The notes: a model not told the origin generated them from the sequence alone. Counted from the stretch's first letter, positions 50,245 to 59,510 are shown. The stretch is DNA of 64,000 bases from Bog-105 sp965277435 (GCA_965277435.1 OZ255821.1:4898001-4962000); one strand, 5' to 3'. Program-made: numbers and translations.

Positions 50245-50664
50245 TTAAATCAGTTCGGCGGCCGCAAAGAAAAACGGGATTTCCAGGCTGGCGGTTTCCG
50301 GGGCGTCGGAACCGTGAACGGAATTTCGCTCGATGTTCTCTGCGAACTTTTTGCGGATCGTACCCTCGGCCGCATTCGCCGGATTGGTGGCCCCCATCAA
50401 GTCGCGCCACTTCGTTATGGCGTTCTCGCGTTCCAAAACCATGACAATGACAGAGCCCTCGGTCATAAAGCCGACCAGTCCGCCAAAGAACGGGCGCTCT
50501 TTATGAACTGCGTAGAAAGCCTCCGCCTCCAACTTCGAGATGCGGCGGTTTTTGATCCCAACCAGCCGGAAGCCATTCTGTTCCACCAGGGCCAAAATCG
50601 AACCCACGTGCCCGTTCTTCACCGCATCGGGTTTGATCATGCCAAAAGTACGTTCTAGAGCCAT
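50245..50664 (-). CDS. ndk: nucleoside diphosphate kinase
   Basis: A 139-residue enzyme of standard length. The active-site signature NSVHGSDAPETA contains the phosphorylated His. Other conserved elements are ERTFGMIKPDAVKNGHVGSIL, YAVHKERPFFGGLVGFMTEGSV and MGATNPANAAEGTIRKKF. It balances NTP pools by phosphate transfer between nucleoside di- and triphosphates. It lies 18 bp downstream of sucD on the same strand, a common pairing (succinyl-CoA synthetase makes NTP that Ndk redistributes), so it belongs to a sucCD-ndk operon. Confidence 0.97.
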   Translation of the reverse strand: MALERTFGMIKPDAVKNGHVGSILALVEQNGFRLVGIKNRRISKLEAEAFYAVHKERPFFGGLVGFMTEGSVIVMVLERENAITKWRDLMGATNPANAAEGTIRKKFAENIERNSVHGSDAPETASLEIPFFFAAAELI

Positions 50665-50682
50665 CTAATCGAATCCTCTTCT

Positions 50683-51564
50683 TTAAGCTTTCCGGGTCAG
50701 CGCTTCCTGCATTTTTTCGCCGAGCGAAGCGGGGGTGGGACACACGACGATTCCGGCCGCTTCCATGGCCTCGAGCTTGTCTTCAGCTTTGCCGGAGCCG
50801 CCCGAAATGATCGCGCCGGCGTGCCCCATGCGGCGGCCCGGAGGAGCAGTCTGTCCGGCGATGAAACCGACCACTGGTTTTTTCACGTTTTTCTTTACAT
50901 ATTCCGCCGCCGTCTCTTCGGCGGTGCCGCCAATTTCGCCGATCATGATGATGGCGTGCGTATCTGGGTCTTCATTAAACAAGCGAATGGAATCTGTGAA
51001 GCTCGTTCCGATAATGGGATCGCCCCCGATGCCGATACAGGTGGATTGCCCGATCCCAAGCTTCGTCAGTTGCCCGACAGCTTCATAGGTCAAAGTGCCG
51101 GAGCGCGACACGATTCCAACGTGGCCAGCCAGGTGAATGTGGGCGGGCATGATGCCGATCTTGCACTTGCCGGGCGTGATCACACCGGGACAATTAGGTC
51201 CGATCAAGCGGCTCTTTGGCTTCGTTTTTAAATAAGCCCAGACGCGTTCCATATCTTCCAGCGGGATCCCCTCAGTGATGCAAACCACCAGCGGGAGTTC
51301 CGCGTCGGCCGCTTCCATAATGGCGTCGGCAGCGAACGGGGGTGGCACAAAAATGACGGAGGCGTTGGCGCCCGTCGCTGTCACGGCTTCTTCCACGCTG
51401 TTGAAGACAGGCCTGTCGAGATGCGTCTGACCGCCCTTTCCCGGCGTCGTTCCGCCTACTACCTGAGTCCCGTATTGGATGGCCTGCTCGGCGTGGAACG
51501 TGCCTTCGCGGCCCGTGAATCCCTGAAACAGAACCTTGGTATTTTCGTTGATCAGTACACTCAT
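50683..51564 (-). CDS. sucD: succinyl-CoA synthetase, alpha subunit
   Basis: A 293-residue alpha subunit. The CoA-binding Rossmann domain opens with TKVLFQGFTGREGTFHAEQ; the domain-two block RLIGPNCPGVITPGKCKIGIMPAHIH is intact. The phosphohistidine loop MGHAGAIISGGSGKAEDKLEAMEAAGI contains the His that carries phosphate during catalysis. With SucC it interconverts succinyl-CoA and succinate in the TCA cycle with formation of ATP or GTP. The start overlaps the sucC stop by 4 bp (51561-51564, ATGA). ndk follows 18 bp downstream. Confidence 0.97.
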   Translation of the reverse strand: MSVLINENTKVLFQGFTGREGTFHAEQAIQYGTQVVGGTTPGKGGQTHLDRPVFNSVEEAVTATGANASVIFVPPPFAADAIMEAADAELPLVVCITEGIPLEDMERVWAYLKTKPKSRLIGPNCPGVITPGKCKIGIMPAHIHLAGHVGIVSRSGTLTYEAVGQLTKLGIGQSTCIGIGGDPIIGTSFTDSIRLFNEDPDTHAIIMIGEIGGTAEETAAEYVKKNVKKPVVGFIAGQTAPPGRRMGHAGAIISGGSGKAEDKLEAMEAAGIVVCPTPASLGEKMQEALTRKA

Positions 51565-52718
51565 TGGGCGAGCCCCACCACTTTTTCAGCGGCATCTTTC
51601 ATTCCGTTCGCGACGGTGAAGTTAAAGCCCGAATCGGTCAAAATCTTTTGCCCCAGTTCCACATTCGTTCCCTCCATGCGAACCACGATCGGGATCTTAA
51701 TCTCCAGTTCGCGTGCTGCGCTCACCACGCCTGTGGCCAGCGTGTCGCAGCGCAGAATGCCTCCGAAAATATTGATCAGCACCGCCTTTACGCTGCGATC
51801 GGAAAGCAGGATGCGGAAGGCGTTCTTGATCTGTTCGGCGTTCGCTCCGCCGCCCACGTCAAGGAAGTTAGCCGGCAGGCCGCCCGCGTATTTGATGATG
51901 TCCATCGTGGCCATGGCGAGACCTGCGCCGTTCACCATGCAGGCGATGGTGCCATCGAGCTTGATGTAATTCAAACCGAAGCGCGAGGCCTCCACTTCGA
52001 GTGGATCTTCCTCATTCAAGTCGCGTAGCTCGAGGAGATCTTTGTGGCGGTAAAGGGCGTTATCGTCGATGTTGATTTTGGCATCAAGCGCATACACTTT
52101 GCCGTCCTTTGTCAGAATAAACGGATTGATCTCGGCGAGCGAACCATCGATCGCTAGATAGGCTTTTGAGAGCGCAATCATAGCGGTCGCGGCAGTATTC
52201 GCACTGGTTGCGGGAACGCCCATGCCGAAGGCCATTTTTCGTGCCTGAAAAGGTTGCAGCGGCTGCCCCGCAATGAGTGGCTCGCGCATGATCAGTTCAG
52301 GCGTGTTGGCGGCTACCTCTTCGATCTCCATGCCGCCTTCTTTCGAGGCCATGAAGACCGTTTCGCCTAACGCGCGGTCGAGGACCAGACCCAGGTAAAG
52401 CTCACGCTCAATCGGCAGTGTTTCTTCGATTAACAAACGCTGTACGACACGGCCCTCTGGACCGGTCTGATGAGTGACGAGCGTCATGCCGATCATCTTC
52501 TTGGCGATCTCGGCGGCTTCCGCGGCGTTCTTGGCAATTTTGACGCCGCCGCCTTTGCCACGGCCCCCGGCATGAATCTGGGCTTTGACTACGACACTGC
52601 CGCCCAGTTTCTTGGCCGCTGCTTCGGCTTCCTCTACCGTGTACGCGACTTCTCCACGCGGTACAGGCACGTCGAATTTCGCAAGGATCGCCTTCGCCTG
52701 ATACTCATGTATCTTCAT
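51561..52718 (-). CDS. sucC: succinyl-CoA synthetase, beta subunit
   Basis: A 385-residue beta subunit with the ATP-grasp fold: MKIHEYQAKAILAKFDVPVPRG at the N-terminus, VVKAQIHAGGRGKGGGVKIAKN (nucleotide loop), EINPFILTKDGKVYALDAKINIDDNALYRH and NGAGLAMATMDIIKYAGGLPANFLDVGGGA, then VKAVLINIFGGILRCD. It forms a complex with SucD and binds the nucleotide. It heads the sucC-sucD-ndk operon. The ~430 bp upstream, up to the divergent fucosidase, should hold the operon promoter. Confidence 0.97.
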   Translation of the reverse strand: MKIHEYQAKAILAKFDVPVPRGEVAYTVEEAEAAAKKLGGSVVVKAQIHAGGRGKGGGVKIAKNAAEAAEIAKKMIGMTLVTHQTGPEGRVVQRLLIEETLPIERELYLGLVLDRALGETVFMASKEGGMEIEEVAANTPELIMREPLIAGQPLQPFQARKMAFGMGVPATSANTAATAMIALSKAYLAIDGSLAEINPFILTKDGKVYALDAKINIDDNALYRHKDLLELRDLNEEDPLEVEASRFGLNYIKLDGTIACMVNGAGLAMATMDIIKYAGGLPANFLDVGGGANAEQIKNAFRILLSDRSVKAVLINIFGGILRCDTLATGVVSAARELEIKIPIVVRMEGTNVELGQKILTDSGFNFTVANGMKDAAEKVVGLAQ

Positions 52719-53154
52719 ATTGATTGCGGTGCTCGTGTGCGTATGCGTTCTTGCACTCCGCGCGCCAACCGTTAGTGTATCTCGGGGTGTTGTTTAAGCG
52801 AATCGCTAGTGGAGTGTCGCGATGAAAACGTTATATAACGCGACGCAACTCCGGTTGCTCCGCTCGCAGCTCTGAAGCAGCGTATTCTTCGGAGCCATGA
52901 GCCACGTCAGTGGCTCTCCAACCGGAAGCACGGAAACCATGAGCGAAGCGATTGGAGTTCTTTACCTCAGTATCAAACGAAATGGTTGCGACACCGCACT
53001 AGGAGCAGTTAAAGGCTGCCGAATGGTCGCTGACGCTTCCGGCTCTGTTCAGCATGACGGATCGGTCGAAGGGTCCTGAACCCGAGGCATGACGAATCGC
53101 ATTCAAGGCCCGAGGCAAGGTTATATTTATGTGAATGGCGACAGTCTCGGGCGC
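52719..53154. other. non-coding region between sucC and fucosidase
   Basis: A ~435-bp stretch with no convincing gene; the small plus-strand frame at 52897-53079 has no family features. A perfect 7-bp-stem hairpin, GAGCCAC-GTCA-GTGGCTC, lies at 52899-52916. The region should hold divergent promoters. The segment around 53020-53060 looks like intergenic filler, not a feature. Confidence 0.45.
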
Positions 53155-54627
53155 ATGACACAGACGCGACGAGCTTTTTTGCAAATGGCCGGCGCCACAA
53201 TGGCTGCCTCCGCTGTTGGGCACGCGAGCGCCGCCTCGCCCAAACCCTACGGCGTCGCGCCTTCCGCGCGCCAGTTGGCATGGAGCGAACTCGAATTTTA
53301 CAATTTCCTCCATTTCACCGTGAACACGTTTACCGATAAGGAATGGGGCTATGGCGATGAAGATCCGTCGATCTTCAATCCCACGGCCTTCAACGCCGAT
53401 AAAATTGTTGAGGCGCTTAAGCACGCCGGCAGCAAGGGCGTCATCCTCACCTGCAAACATCACGATGGCTTCTGCCTCTGGCCGACCCAAACTACTGCGC
53501 ATTCGATCAAAGGAAGCCCTTATAAGAACGGCAAAGGCGACATCGTGCGCGAGATCTCCGAGGCGGCTCACGAGCAGAGCTTGAAATTCGGAGTTTATCT
53601 CTCGCCCTGGGATCGCAACCAGGCCACTTACGGGACGCCCCAATATATTGAGATCTATCGCCGGCAGATGCGCGAACTCCTCACCGGCTACGGACCGATC
53701 TTTGAAATCTGGCACGATGGCGCGAATGGCGGCGATGGTTTCTACGGCGGCGCGCGAGAAAAACGGACCATCGACAAGTTGCACTATTACCAGTGGCCGC
53801 ACACGTGGGCGCTCGAACGGGAACTCCAGCCGGACGCCGCTATTTTCAGCGATGTAGGACCGGACGTGCGCTGGGTTGGTAACGAAAATGGCGTCGCGGG
53901 CGAGACCTGCTGGGCGACCTACACGCCCCACTCGCCGGAGGGCGGCGCTGGTTCGCCCGGCGATGTCGTTGCCACGGAATCGACGCAAGGTACGCGCGAC
54001 GGCAAGTTTTGGATGCCGGCTGAATGCGATGTCTCGATTCGTCCGGGCTGGTTTTTTCACGCGGCTGAAAACGCCAGAGTCAAAACTTCTGATCAGTTGT
54101 TCGACCTGTACTTGAAATCGACCGGCCGCGGCGCTAGTTTTCTGTTGAATGTTCCGCCGGACCGGCGTGGATTGATCTACGAAGGCGACGCTGCGTCGCT
54201 TGCCGGCTTTGGCAAAATTATGCGATCGACTTTCTCTCATAACCTCGCTGCAAGCGCCAAGGTCAAAGCCAGCAACTCACGGGATGGAACGAGGGCAGCG
54301 AATTTGCTCGACGGCTCGCGATCCACTTACTGGTCGACCGATGATGCTATAACCACGCCGGACGCGATCTTTGAATTTCCGAAGCCTGTTGAGTTCAATC
54401 TAATACGCCTCCGTGAATACTTGCCGCTGGGTCAGCGGGTGGATTCGTTTGCTATCGAAAGCTGGCAAAACGGATCCTGGAGTTCCGCCGGGAAAGGCAC
54501 GAGTATTGGATTGTGCCGGATCCTGGAAACGGCGACACGCGTGAAAACGACACGTGTCAGGCTTCGCATCACAGAATCGCCAGTGTGCCCAGCGCTTTCG
54601 GAGTTCGGCCTTTATTTGCGCGAGTGA
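53155..54627 (+). CDS. Tat-exported alpha-L-fucosidase (GH29)
   Basis: About 490 residues from the ATG at 53155 (MTQTRRAFLQMAGATMAASAVGHASA), which carries a twin-arginine signal. The GH29 barrel has LEFYNFLHFTVNTFTDKEWG, GVILTCKHHDGFCLWPT (HHDGF), KFGVYLSPWDRN and PIFEIWHDGANGG, whose Asp near residue 188 is the nucleophile. A C-terminal beta-sandwich (~390-490, NLLDGSRSTYWSTDDAIT...LRITESPVCPALSEFGLYLRE) resembles an F5/8-type carbohydrate-binding domain. It would release alpha-linked L-fucose from glycans outside the cytoplasm. The frame is open to 53089, but the shorter start gives the Tat signal. An antisense frame (52999-54240) is a shadow. Confidence 0.93.
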   Translation: MTQTRRAFLQMAGATMAASAVGHASAASPKPYGVAPSARQLAWSELEFYNFLHFTVNTFTDKEWGYGDEDPSIFNPTAFNADKIVEALKHAGSKGVILTCKHHDGFCLWPTQTTAHSIKGSPYKNGKGDIVREISEAAHEQSLKFGVYLSPWDRNQATYGTPQYIEIYRRQMRELLTGYGPIFEIWHDGANGGDGFYGGAREKRTIDKLHYYQWPHTWALERELQPDAAIFSDVGPDVRWVGNENGVAGETCWATYTPHSPEGGAGSPGDVVATESTQGTRDGKFWMPAECDVSIRPGWFFHAAENARVKTSDQLFDLYLKSTGRGASFLLNVPPDRRGLIYEGDAASLAGFGKIMRSTFSHNLAASAKVKASNSRDGTRAANLLDGSRSTYWSTDDAITTPDAIFEFPKPVEFNLIRLREYLPLGQRVDSFAIESWQNGSWSSAGKGTSIGLCRILETATRVKTTRVRLRITESPVCPALSEFGLYLRE

Positions 54628-54672
54628 GGACGGGTTCCATACGACACCCGGCCCACCGAGCCCAGAGAAGAT

Positions 54673-54691
54673 GGCAGGCTAAAGCCTACCC
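54673..54691. repeat. 19-bp dispersed intergenic repeat, copy 2
   Basis: Identical to 19154-19172 (GGCAGGCTAAAGCCTACCC). It lies between the fucosidase and the chitinase pseudogene, at the convergent end. Its symmetrical core could form a small stem. Confidence 0.7.
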
Positions 54692-54702
54692 TGCGAAATG
54701 CT

Positions 54703-55815
54703 TTACTGAAACGCGTCAAATACAGCCGAAAAGGCGTAAGTCGACTGCGCCACACCGCTACAGGTCGGCGAAGCCCAGGTCTGCCCAGCGCATCCTCCGT
54801 TATCGCGCGCCAGAGACCACATCGCCAAGCGGATGACATAACTATCTGCTTCAGCAAAACTTAACACGCTGTTCGCATCAGCGAGCTGAAAGATCTCCGT
54901 GTTGGTGTCGTTCACGCCCACCATCGGTGTAATGCCGACCGTGGCGGTCAAACCTGCCGTCTTGATCTGAGCCTCGGTTGCCGCAGCTGCCTGTGTGGTG
55001 GCATCAGCCGCCATCTTCGCCCCGTTGTCCGCACCTGATCCGTAATCCATCGCCATCACGTTCACCACATCCAGCGACAGTCCATCGGCTTTCGCTGGTC
55101 AAGATATTTACGCCGGTCGAAACCAAGCCCGTCGGGAGAACAGGCAGCGTGTACGAAATCACCAAGCCTGGATTGGCCGCTTTGAGCGCTTTCAATGCCT
55201 GGTCGCGCCGGGTAATCGAAGCCTGATCCGATACCGCGCCGCCTTCGATATCAAAGTCCAGTAGATTCACTTTGTATCTCGTGATCACGGATTGATATAC
55301 GGCCCGCAGCGATGCCGCGCGCGAACACGCGAGCGCCGGTTCCGTGCCGGTCGCACCGCCGAACGAAATGATGACGTGGACACCCGTGCTTTCGAGGCTG
55401 CTCACGATGGTTTGTCTGGATTGTCCGTCTGGAAGAGAATCCGTGGGCAGCGTTCCACCTAATCCACCCCAACCTACCGAGCAACCGTTTCCACTCGCCA
55501 CGAGAAATGCTAACGTCACCGCCTTCAATCCGGCCTGTTGCTGCATCGCCAGCAATACTCATCGGGCGTCAAGCTCATGTCTACATAAGGCGCGAACAGC
55601 CTGGTCCCGGATTGCACCGGAGTGGGTTGGTGGGAGGGGGATTGCCAGGAGGCGGATCCGGATTCGAACCCCCGCTGAACGCGCCGTCTGATGTCCAAGG
55701 CCGCCCGCTGCCCGAACCGCCGCTGTTGGTTGCGGGACTCTGTCGCACCCGCGCTGGTTGCCGCAAACCCAGTTAGCAGGATCGCCATTCCAAAAACAAC
55801 ACGGTACATCGACAT
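54703..55815 (-). pseudogene. GH18 chitinase-like gene with several frameshifts
   Basis: Reading the minus strand, a signal peptide starts at 55815 (MSMYRVVFGMAILLTGFAATSAG). A Pro-rich linker follows, in a shifted frame for ~55620-55740 (NPDPPPGNPPPTNP), then FAPYVDMSLTPDE, then in a third frame LLAMQQQAGLKAVTLAFLVASG...RYKVNLLDFDIEGG, the GH18 DxDxE catalytic strand. Another shift near 55100 leads to ADGLSLDVVNVMAMDYGSGADNGAKMA and the C-terminus VAQSTYAFSAVFDAFQ. So at least four indels separate the pieces; the first two compensate each other. A GH18 enzyme would hydrolyse chitin. Here the open frames are broken, so it is a decayed or mis-assembled gene. Confidence 0.82.
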
Positions 55816-55934
55816 GTTGGTCTCTTTCGAACAACAATGTTTGTATGGTTTGTTCCTCGCAGGACTGCAAGGAAAAGAGGCACGCTACGAACGACTTCGC
55901 TATCCGCGCAGCTTTCGATTCTAACCTAGCTGCT

Positions 55935-56966
55935 TTATACAGCCGCCAGTTGTCGCCGCCGACTTGCCAGCAACGCGGAGATCGCTTGGCATTCGTCCGC
56001 CATCTCGGCGAACTGCCGCGGATCGAGCGACTGGTAACCATCCGACAGCGCCTTTTCCGGATGCGGATGCATTTCCACAATCAATCCCGACGCGCCTGCG
56101 GCAACGGACGCGAGCGCCATCGGCAATACCTTGTCCCGTTTTCCCGTGCCATGACTCGGGTCGACCAGGATCGGTAAATGACTTAAAGTGCGGACTGCGG
56201 GCACGACGCTTAAGTCGAGCGTATTGCGCGTATGATCGGCAAACGTCCGCACGCCGCGTTCGCAAAGGATGACGTTGTAATTGCCGTCGGCGAGCACGTA
56301 TTCAGCCGCCATCAAGAATTCTTCGAGCGTCGAAGACATGCCGCGCTTCAACAGAATCGGTTTGCGGGAACGACCGGCACGCCGCAGCAGGGAAAAATTC
56401 TGCATGTTGCGCGCGCCGATCTGCACGCAGTCGGCGTACTTCTCTACCAGGTCAAAGGTCTCGATGTCGATCGCTTCCGTGACAACGCCGAGTCCGGTCT
56501 CATCGCGGGCTTCGGCCAGGTAGCGTAAGCCCTCCTCGCCCAAACCTTGAAAGCTATAAGGGGACGTTCGCGGTTTGTAAGCTCCACCGCGCAGCAGTTG
56601 GCCGCCTCCCGCTTTTACCGCGCGGGCCGATTCCAGAATCTGTTCGCGGCTCTCCACCGAACACGGTCCCCCGCAAATCACAAGCTCCGGGCCGCCTACC
56701 CGCACCCCGTTCACCTTGACCACAGTATCTTCGGGCTTGGTCTCGCGGCTCACCAGTTTGTAGGATTTCGAAACCCGAATCGCTTCGGCCACTCCAGGCA
56801 GGTCTTCGAATTCCGCGGGATCGACCGGACCATTATTTCCAGTGATGCCAATCGCCACACGCTGCTCACCCGGAATGATGTGCGGCTGGAAGCCAAGTGA
56901 TTCAATTCGGGCGCAAACTCGCGCAATTTCGGCTTCGCCCGCCTGGGCCTTCATCACGACTAGCAC
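55935..56966 (-). CDS. aroF: 3-deoxy-7-phosphoheptulonate synthase (DAHP synthase)
   Basis: A 343-residue enzyme of the AroA(I)-beta / KDO8PS-like DAHP synthase type, with a ferredoxin-like regulatory N-terminal domain (residues ~1-70, VVMKAQAGEAEIARVCARIESLGF) fused to the TIM-barrel. Substrate and metal landmarks: VICGGPCSVESREQ, LLRGGAYKPRTSPYSFQGLG, VQIGARNMQNF, PILLKRGM and LPILVDPSHGTGKRD. It joins PEP and erythrose-4-phosphate, the first step of aromatic amino acid biosynthesis. It is divergent from crcB with 59 bp between starts, so its regulatory region is short. trpD, another gene of aromatic synthesis, is just downstream of crcB. Confidence 0.95.
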   Translation of the reverse strand: MLVVMKAQAGEAEIARVCARIESLGFQPHIIPGEQRVAIGITGNNGPVDPAEFEDLPGVAEAIRVSKSYKLVSRETKPEDTVVKVNGVRVGGPELVICGGPCSVESREQILESARAVKAGGGQLLRGGAYKPRTSPYSFQGLGEEGLRYLAEARDETGLGVVTEAIDIETFDLVEKYADCVQIGARNMQNFSLLRRAGRSRKPILLKRGMSSTLEEFLMAAEYVLADGNYNVILCERGVRTFADHTRNTLDLSVVPAVRTLSHLPILVDPSHGTGKRDKVLPMALASVAAGASGLIVEMHPHPEKALSDGYQSLDPRQFAEMADECQAISALLASRRRQLAAV

Positions 56967-57025
56967 GCGTCTCGGACTCCTTCTTCATAGGGTCCCATAG
57001 TTCACAATAATCACTTACACGTACA

Positions 57026-57403
57026 ATGAGTAAATATTTGTGTGTGCTGCTGGGAGGCGGCGTCGGCTCACTCGCGCGGTATCTGGTTGGCAGGGCGATC
57101 ACGCAGCGGTTTCCAAACGCGAATTTTGCCTGGGGAACTTTCGCCATTAATGTCACCGGGTCGTTCCTGATCGGCTTGTTGATGACGCTGATCGTTGAGC
57201 GTTTTCGCCTGCCTGACTACTGGCGGCTGACCGTGGTCATTGGATTTTTGGGAGGTTACACCACGTTCTCTAGTTTTGAGTACGATGCGTATCTATCCGC
57301 TCGCGGCGGACATGGTTTATACGGGCTTCTGTATCTTGTAAGTAGCGTCGTTGTGGGCTACGCGGCTGTCTGGCTCGGAGCTTCCCTGGTGCCGAGGCCG
57401 TAA
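57026..57403 (+). CDS. crcB: fluoride channel CrcB/FluC
   Basis: A 125-residue four-helix membrane protein, the standard length for Fluc channels. Key motifs are GGGVGSLARYLVGR in helix 1, NVTGSFLIGLL (conserved Asn) in helix 2 and GFLGGYTTFSSFEYDA (the TTFSSF phenylalanine-box region) in helix 3. It exports fluoride passively as a dual-topology dimer. trpD starts at the base after its stop, so they are co-transcribed. No fluoride riboswitch was recognised in the 59-bp upstream gap. Confidence 0.94.
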   Translation: MSKYLCVLLGGGVGSLARYLVGRAITQRFPNANFAWGTFAINVTGSFLIGLLMTLIVERFRLPDYWRLTVVIGFLGGYTTFSSFEYDAYLSARGGHGLYGLLYLVSSVVVGYAAVWLGASLVPRP

Positions 57404-58483
57404 ATGGAGACCCTGGAACGCGCGCCACAATCGCCTGTGGTCGAATTGAATAGCCGAAGCATGTCTCATCTTCCTTTCCGGAATTTTGTTCATCTCACGC
57501 AGCAGGAGGCGCACGACCTGATGCACCGCATGCTTTCGGGCGAGATGGACACCGACGGAATCGCCGAGGTGCTCAGCTATCTGCGCCGCAAGGGCGAGAC
57601 ACTTTCGGAGTTGGTCGGCTTTGCCAGCGCTATCCGCGAAATGGGCTCTTTCACACTGCCCGGCGAACTCCAGCAGGAGCCTTTCCTCGACACCTGTGGC
57701 ACCGGTGGCGACGGGAACGGCACTTTTAACATCTCTACAGCGACGGCTTTCGTGGTGGCCGGCGCCGGTCTGCGCGTCGCAAAACACGGCAACCGCCGGA
57801 TCTCGAGCCAGTGCGGCAGCGCCGATGTACTCGAAGCGTTGGGTGTACCGATTGAACTTTCGCCAGACGAGATCGGCCGCTGCCTCCGTCAGACCGGCAT
57901 CGGCTTTCTTTACGCACCGCTGCTGCATCCGGCGGTGAAGCACGCTCAGGAAGCTCGTCTGCTGCTCAAAGGGCGTACGGTGTTCAATCTACTAGGCCCT
58001 CTCACCAATCCCGTGAAAGCGCCGGTGCAGCTCATTGGCGCCTTTTCGGTGCGTGCCGCTGAAATGCTGGCGCACGCCTCGGCGCGTCTGGGAACGGAAC
58101 GCGCTTTCGTCGTGCATGGGTCCGACGGACTTGACGAGATCACGACTACCGGGCTGACGACTGTTTTCCAGGTGGAAAATGGCCGGGTGCAGAAAGGCCG
58201 CTGGCAGCCAGGCGATTTCGGTGTTACTCCCTGTTCTGTGGATGAACTAAAGGGTGGTGACGCGGAGACAAATGCCGCGATCATCAGACGCCTGCTCGAT
58301 GGCGAGTCCGGTCCTCATCGCGATATCGTCATTGCCAATACTTCTGCCGCGCTTTTTCTGGCGCAGCGCGCCGTCGATCTCAAGACGGCCGTGGCGATGG
58401 CTCGCGAATCGATCGATTCCGGCGCTGCTCGCCGCAAACTCGAACAGGTAGTCGAGTTTGGCGCGATGAGCGCCCACGCATGA
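57404..58483 (+). CDS. trpD: anthranilate phosphoribosyltransferase
   Basis: A 359-residue enzyme, a little longer at the N-terminus than usual. It has the PRPP-binding GTGGDGNGTFNIST near residue 107, KHGNRRISSQCGSADVLEALG, and FLYAPLLHPAVKHA. The ALGVPIELSPDE and LNLLGPLTNP segments match the family. It attaches PRPP to anthranilate in tryptophan synthesis. Translation starts on the base after the crcB stop and its stop overlaps the next ORF by 4 bp (58480-58483), so three genes form one transcript. The first ~20 residues (METLERAPQSPVVELNSRS) are not conserved; a start at MSHLPFRN is possible. Confidence 0.94.
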   Translation: METLERAPQSPVVELNSRSMSHLPFRNFVHLTQQEAHDLMHRMLSGEMDTDGIAEVLSYLRRKGETLSELVGFASAIREMGSFTLPGELQQEPFLDTCGTGGDGNGTFNISTATAFVVAGAGLRVAKHGNRRISSQCGSADVLEALGVPIELSPDEIGRCLRQTGIGFLYAPLLHPAVKHAQEARLLLKGRTVFNLLGPLTNPVKAPVQLIGAFSVRAAEMLAHASARLGTERAFVVHGSDGLDEITTTGLTTVFQVENGRVQKGRWQPGDFGVTPCSVDELKGGDAETNAAIIRRLLDGESGPHRDIVIANTSAALFLAQRAVDLKTAVAMARESIDSGAARRKLEQVVEFGAMSAHA

Positions 58484-59487
58484 AGCAAATCGAACTCCAG
58501 GCATTCGGGGTTGAAAATCTCGCAATCGTGGAACGCGATACGCCTCGGCCTGGGCCCTTTGATGTGCTGGTTCGTATGCGAGCCGCTTCCTTAAACTTTC
58601 GCGATTACATGACCGTTTCGGGCACTTACAATCCCAAACAGCGCCGGCCCATGATCCCGCTTTCCGACGGCTCCGGCATCGTGGAAGAAGTTGGTTCTAG
58701 TGTCAGCCGCTTTAAGAAGGGTGACCGGGTAGTGGCGGCGTTCATGCAGAAGTGGATTGAGGGTCCGCCGACCAAGGAAAAGAGCGCCTCGGCACTTGGG
58801 GGCGCAATTGACGGAGTTTTGCGCGAGTATGTGGTATTCCACGAAGACGGTCTGCTTGCAACGCCAGCTTCGCTAACCGATGAAGAAGCGGCTACGCTTC
58901 CCTGCGCGGCTGTTACAGCCTGGCATGGCCTGTTTGAAGGTGTTCCGGCTGTACCGGGTCAGACGGTTCTAATTCAGGGGACCGGGGGCGTTTCGATCTT
59001 TGCCTTGCAGTTCGCGAAGATAGCCGGCCTGCGCACGATCGTTACGTCGAGCAGTGACGAGAAACTCGCGCGCGCCCGTCAGCTGGGCGCGCATGAAACC
59101 ATCAACTACAAGTCGGACGCCAAATGGGAAGAGACCGCTCGCAGGCTGACTGGTGGCGACGGTATGGATACGGTGATCGAAGTTGGCGGCAGCGATACCA
59201 TGCCGCGTTCGCTGCGTGCCGTTCGCACAGCGGGGACGGTAGTGGTGATCGGCGTTCTGAGCGGCGGCGCTCCTACAGTTAGCCCAGCGCCAATACTGAT
59301 GAACAGCGTGCGGGTGCAAGGCATTTACGTAGGTTCGCGCGCGATGTTCGAACGCATGAACCGGGCCATCGAGTTTCACGCGATTAAGCCAGTAATCGAT
59401 AGAACGTTTCCGTGGGCCGACATCCAAACGGCTTTGCGGCACATGGAAAGCCAGCAACACTTCGGCAAAATCGTGCTTACTTTCTGA
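58480..59487 (+). CDS. zinc-free NAD(P)-dependent MDR oxidoreductase (quinone reductase-like)
   Basis: A 335-residue medium-chain reductase with the GroES-like N-terminal domain (IELQAFGVENLAIVERDTPRPGPFDVLVRM) and the nucleotide-binding domain around VLIQGTGGVSIFALQFAKIAGLRTIVTSSS. The cysteines of the zinc-binding sites of alcohol dehydrogenases are not present at the expected places, pointing to the zinc-free quinone oxidoreductase/enoyl reductase group. It overlaps trpD by 4 bp, so it is the third gene of a crcB-trpD operon. The substrate is unknown. Confidence 0.88.
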   Translation: MKQIELQAFGVENLAIVERDTPRPGPFDVLVRMRAASLNFRDYMTVSGTYNPKQRRPMIPLSDGSGIVEEVGSSVSRFKKGDRVVAAFMQKWIEGPPTKEKSASALGGAIDGVLREYVVFHEDGLLATPASLTDEEAATLPCAAVTAWHGLFEGVPAVPGQTVLIQGTGGVSIFALQFAKIAGLRTIVTSSSDEKLARARQLGAHETINYKSDAKWEETARRLTGGDGMDTVIEVGGSDTMPRSLRAVRTAGTVVVIGVLSGGAPTVSPAPILMNSVRVQGIYVGSRAMFERMNRAIEFHAIKPVIDRTFPWADIQTALRHMESQQHFGKIVLTF

Positions 59488-59510
59488 CTGTGGCCCACGG
59501 GCCAGCGTTA

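Noticed and set aside
52897..53079. 60-codon plus-strand frame upstream of the fucosidase
   Set aside because: Low-complexity Ser/Gly composition and no ribosome-binding site; read as intergenic.
52999..54240. 413-codon minus-strand frame opposite the fucosidase
   Set aside because: Antisense to a GH29 gene with a Tat signal and intact catalytic motifs; no domain features of its own.
55640..55690. tRNA T-loop-like GGTTCGAATCC on the minus strand
   Set aside because: No matching T-stem, anticodon arm or acceptor stem could be drawn; the segment codes the Gly/Pro linker of the chitinase pseudogene.
56967..57025. Fluoride riboswitch upstream of crcB
   Set aside because: The 59-bp gap is too short for the known fold and lacks its conserved segments.
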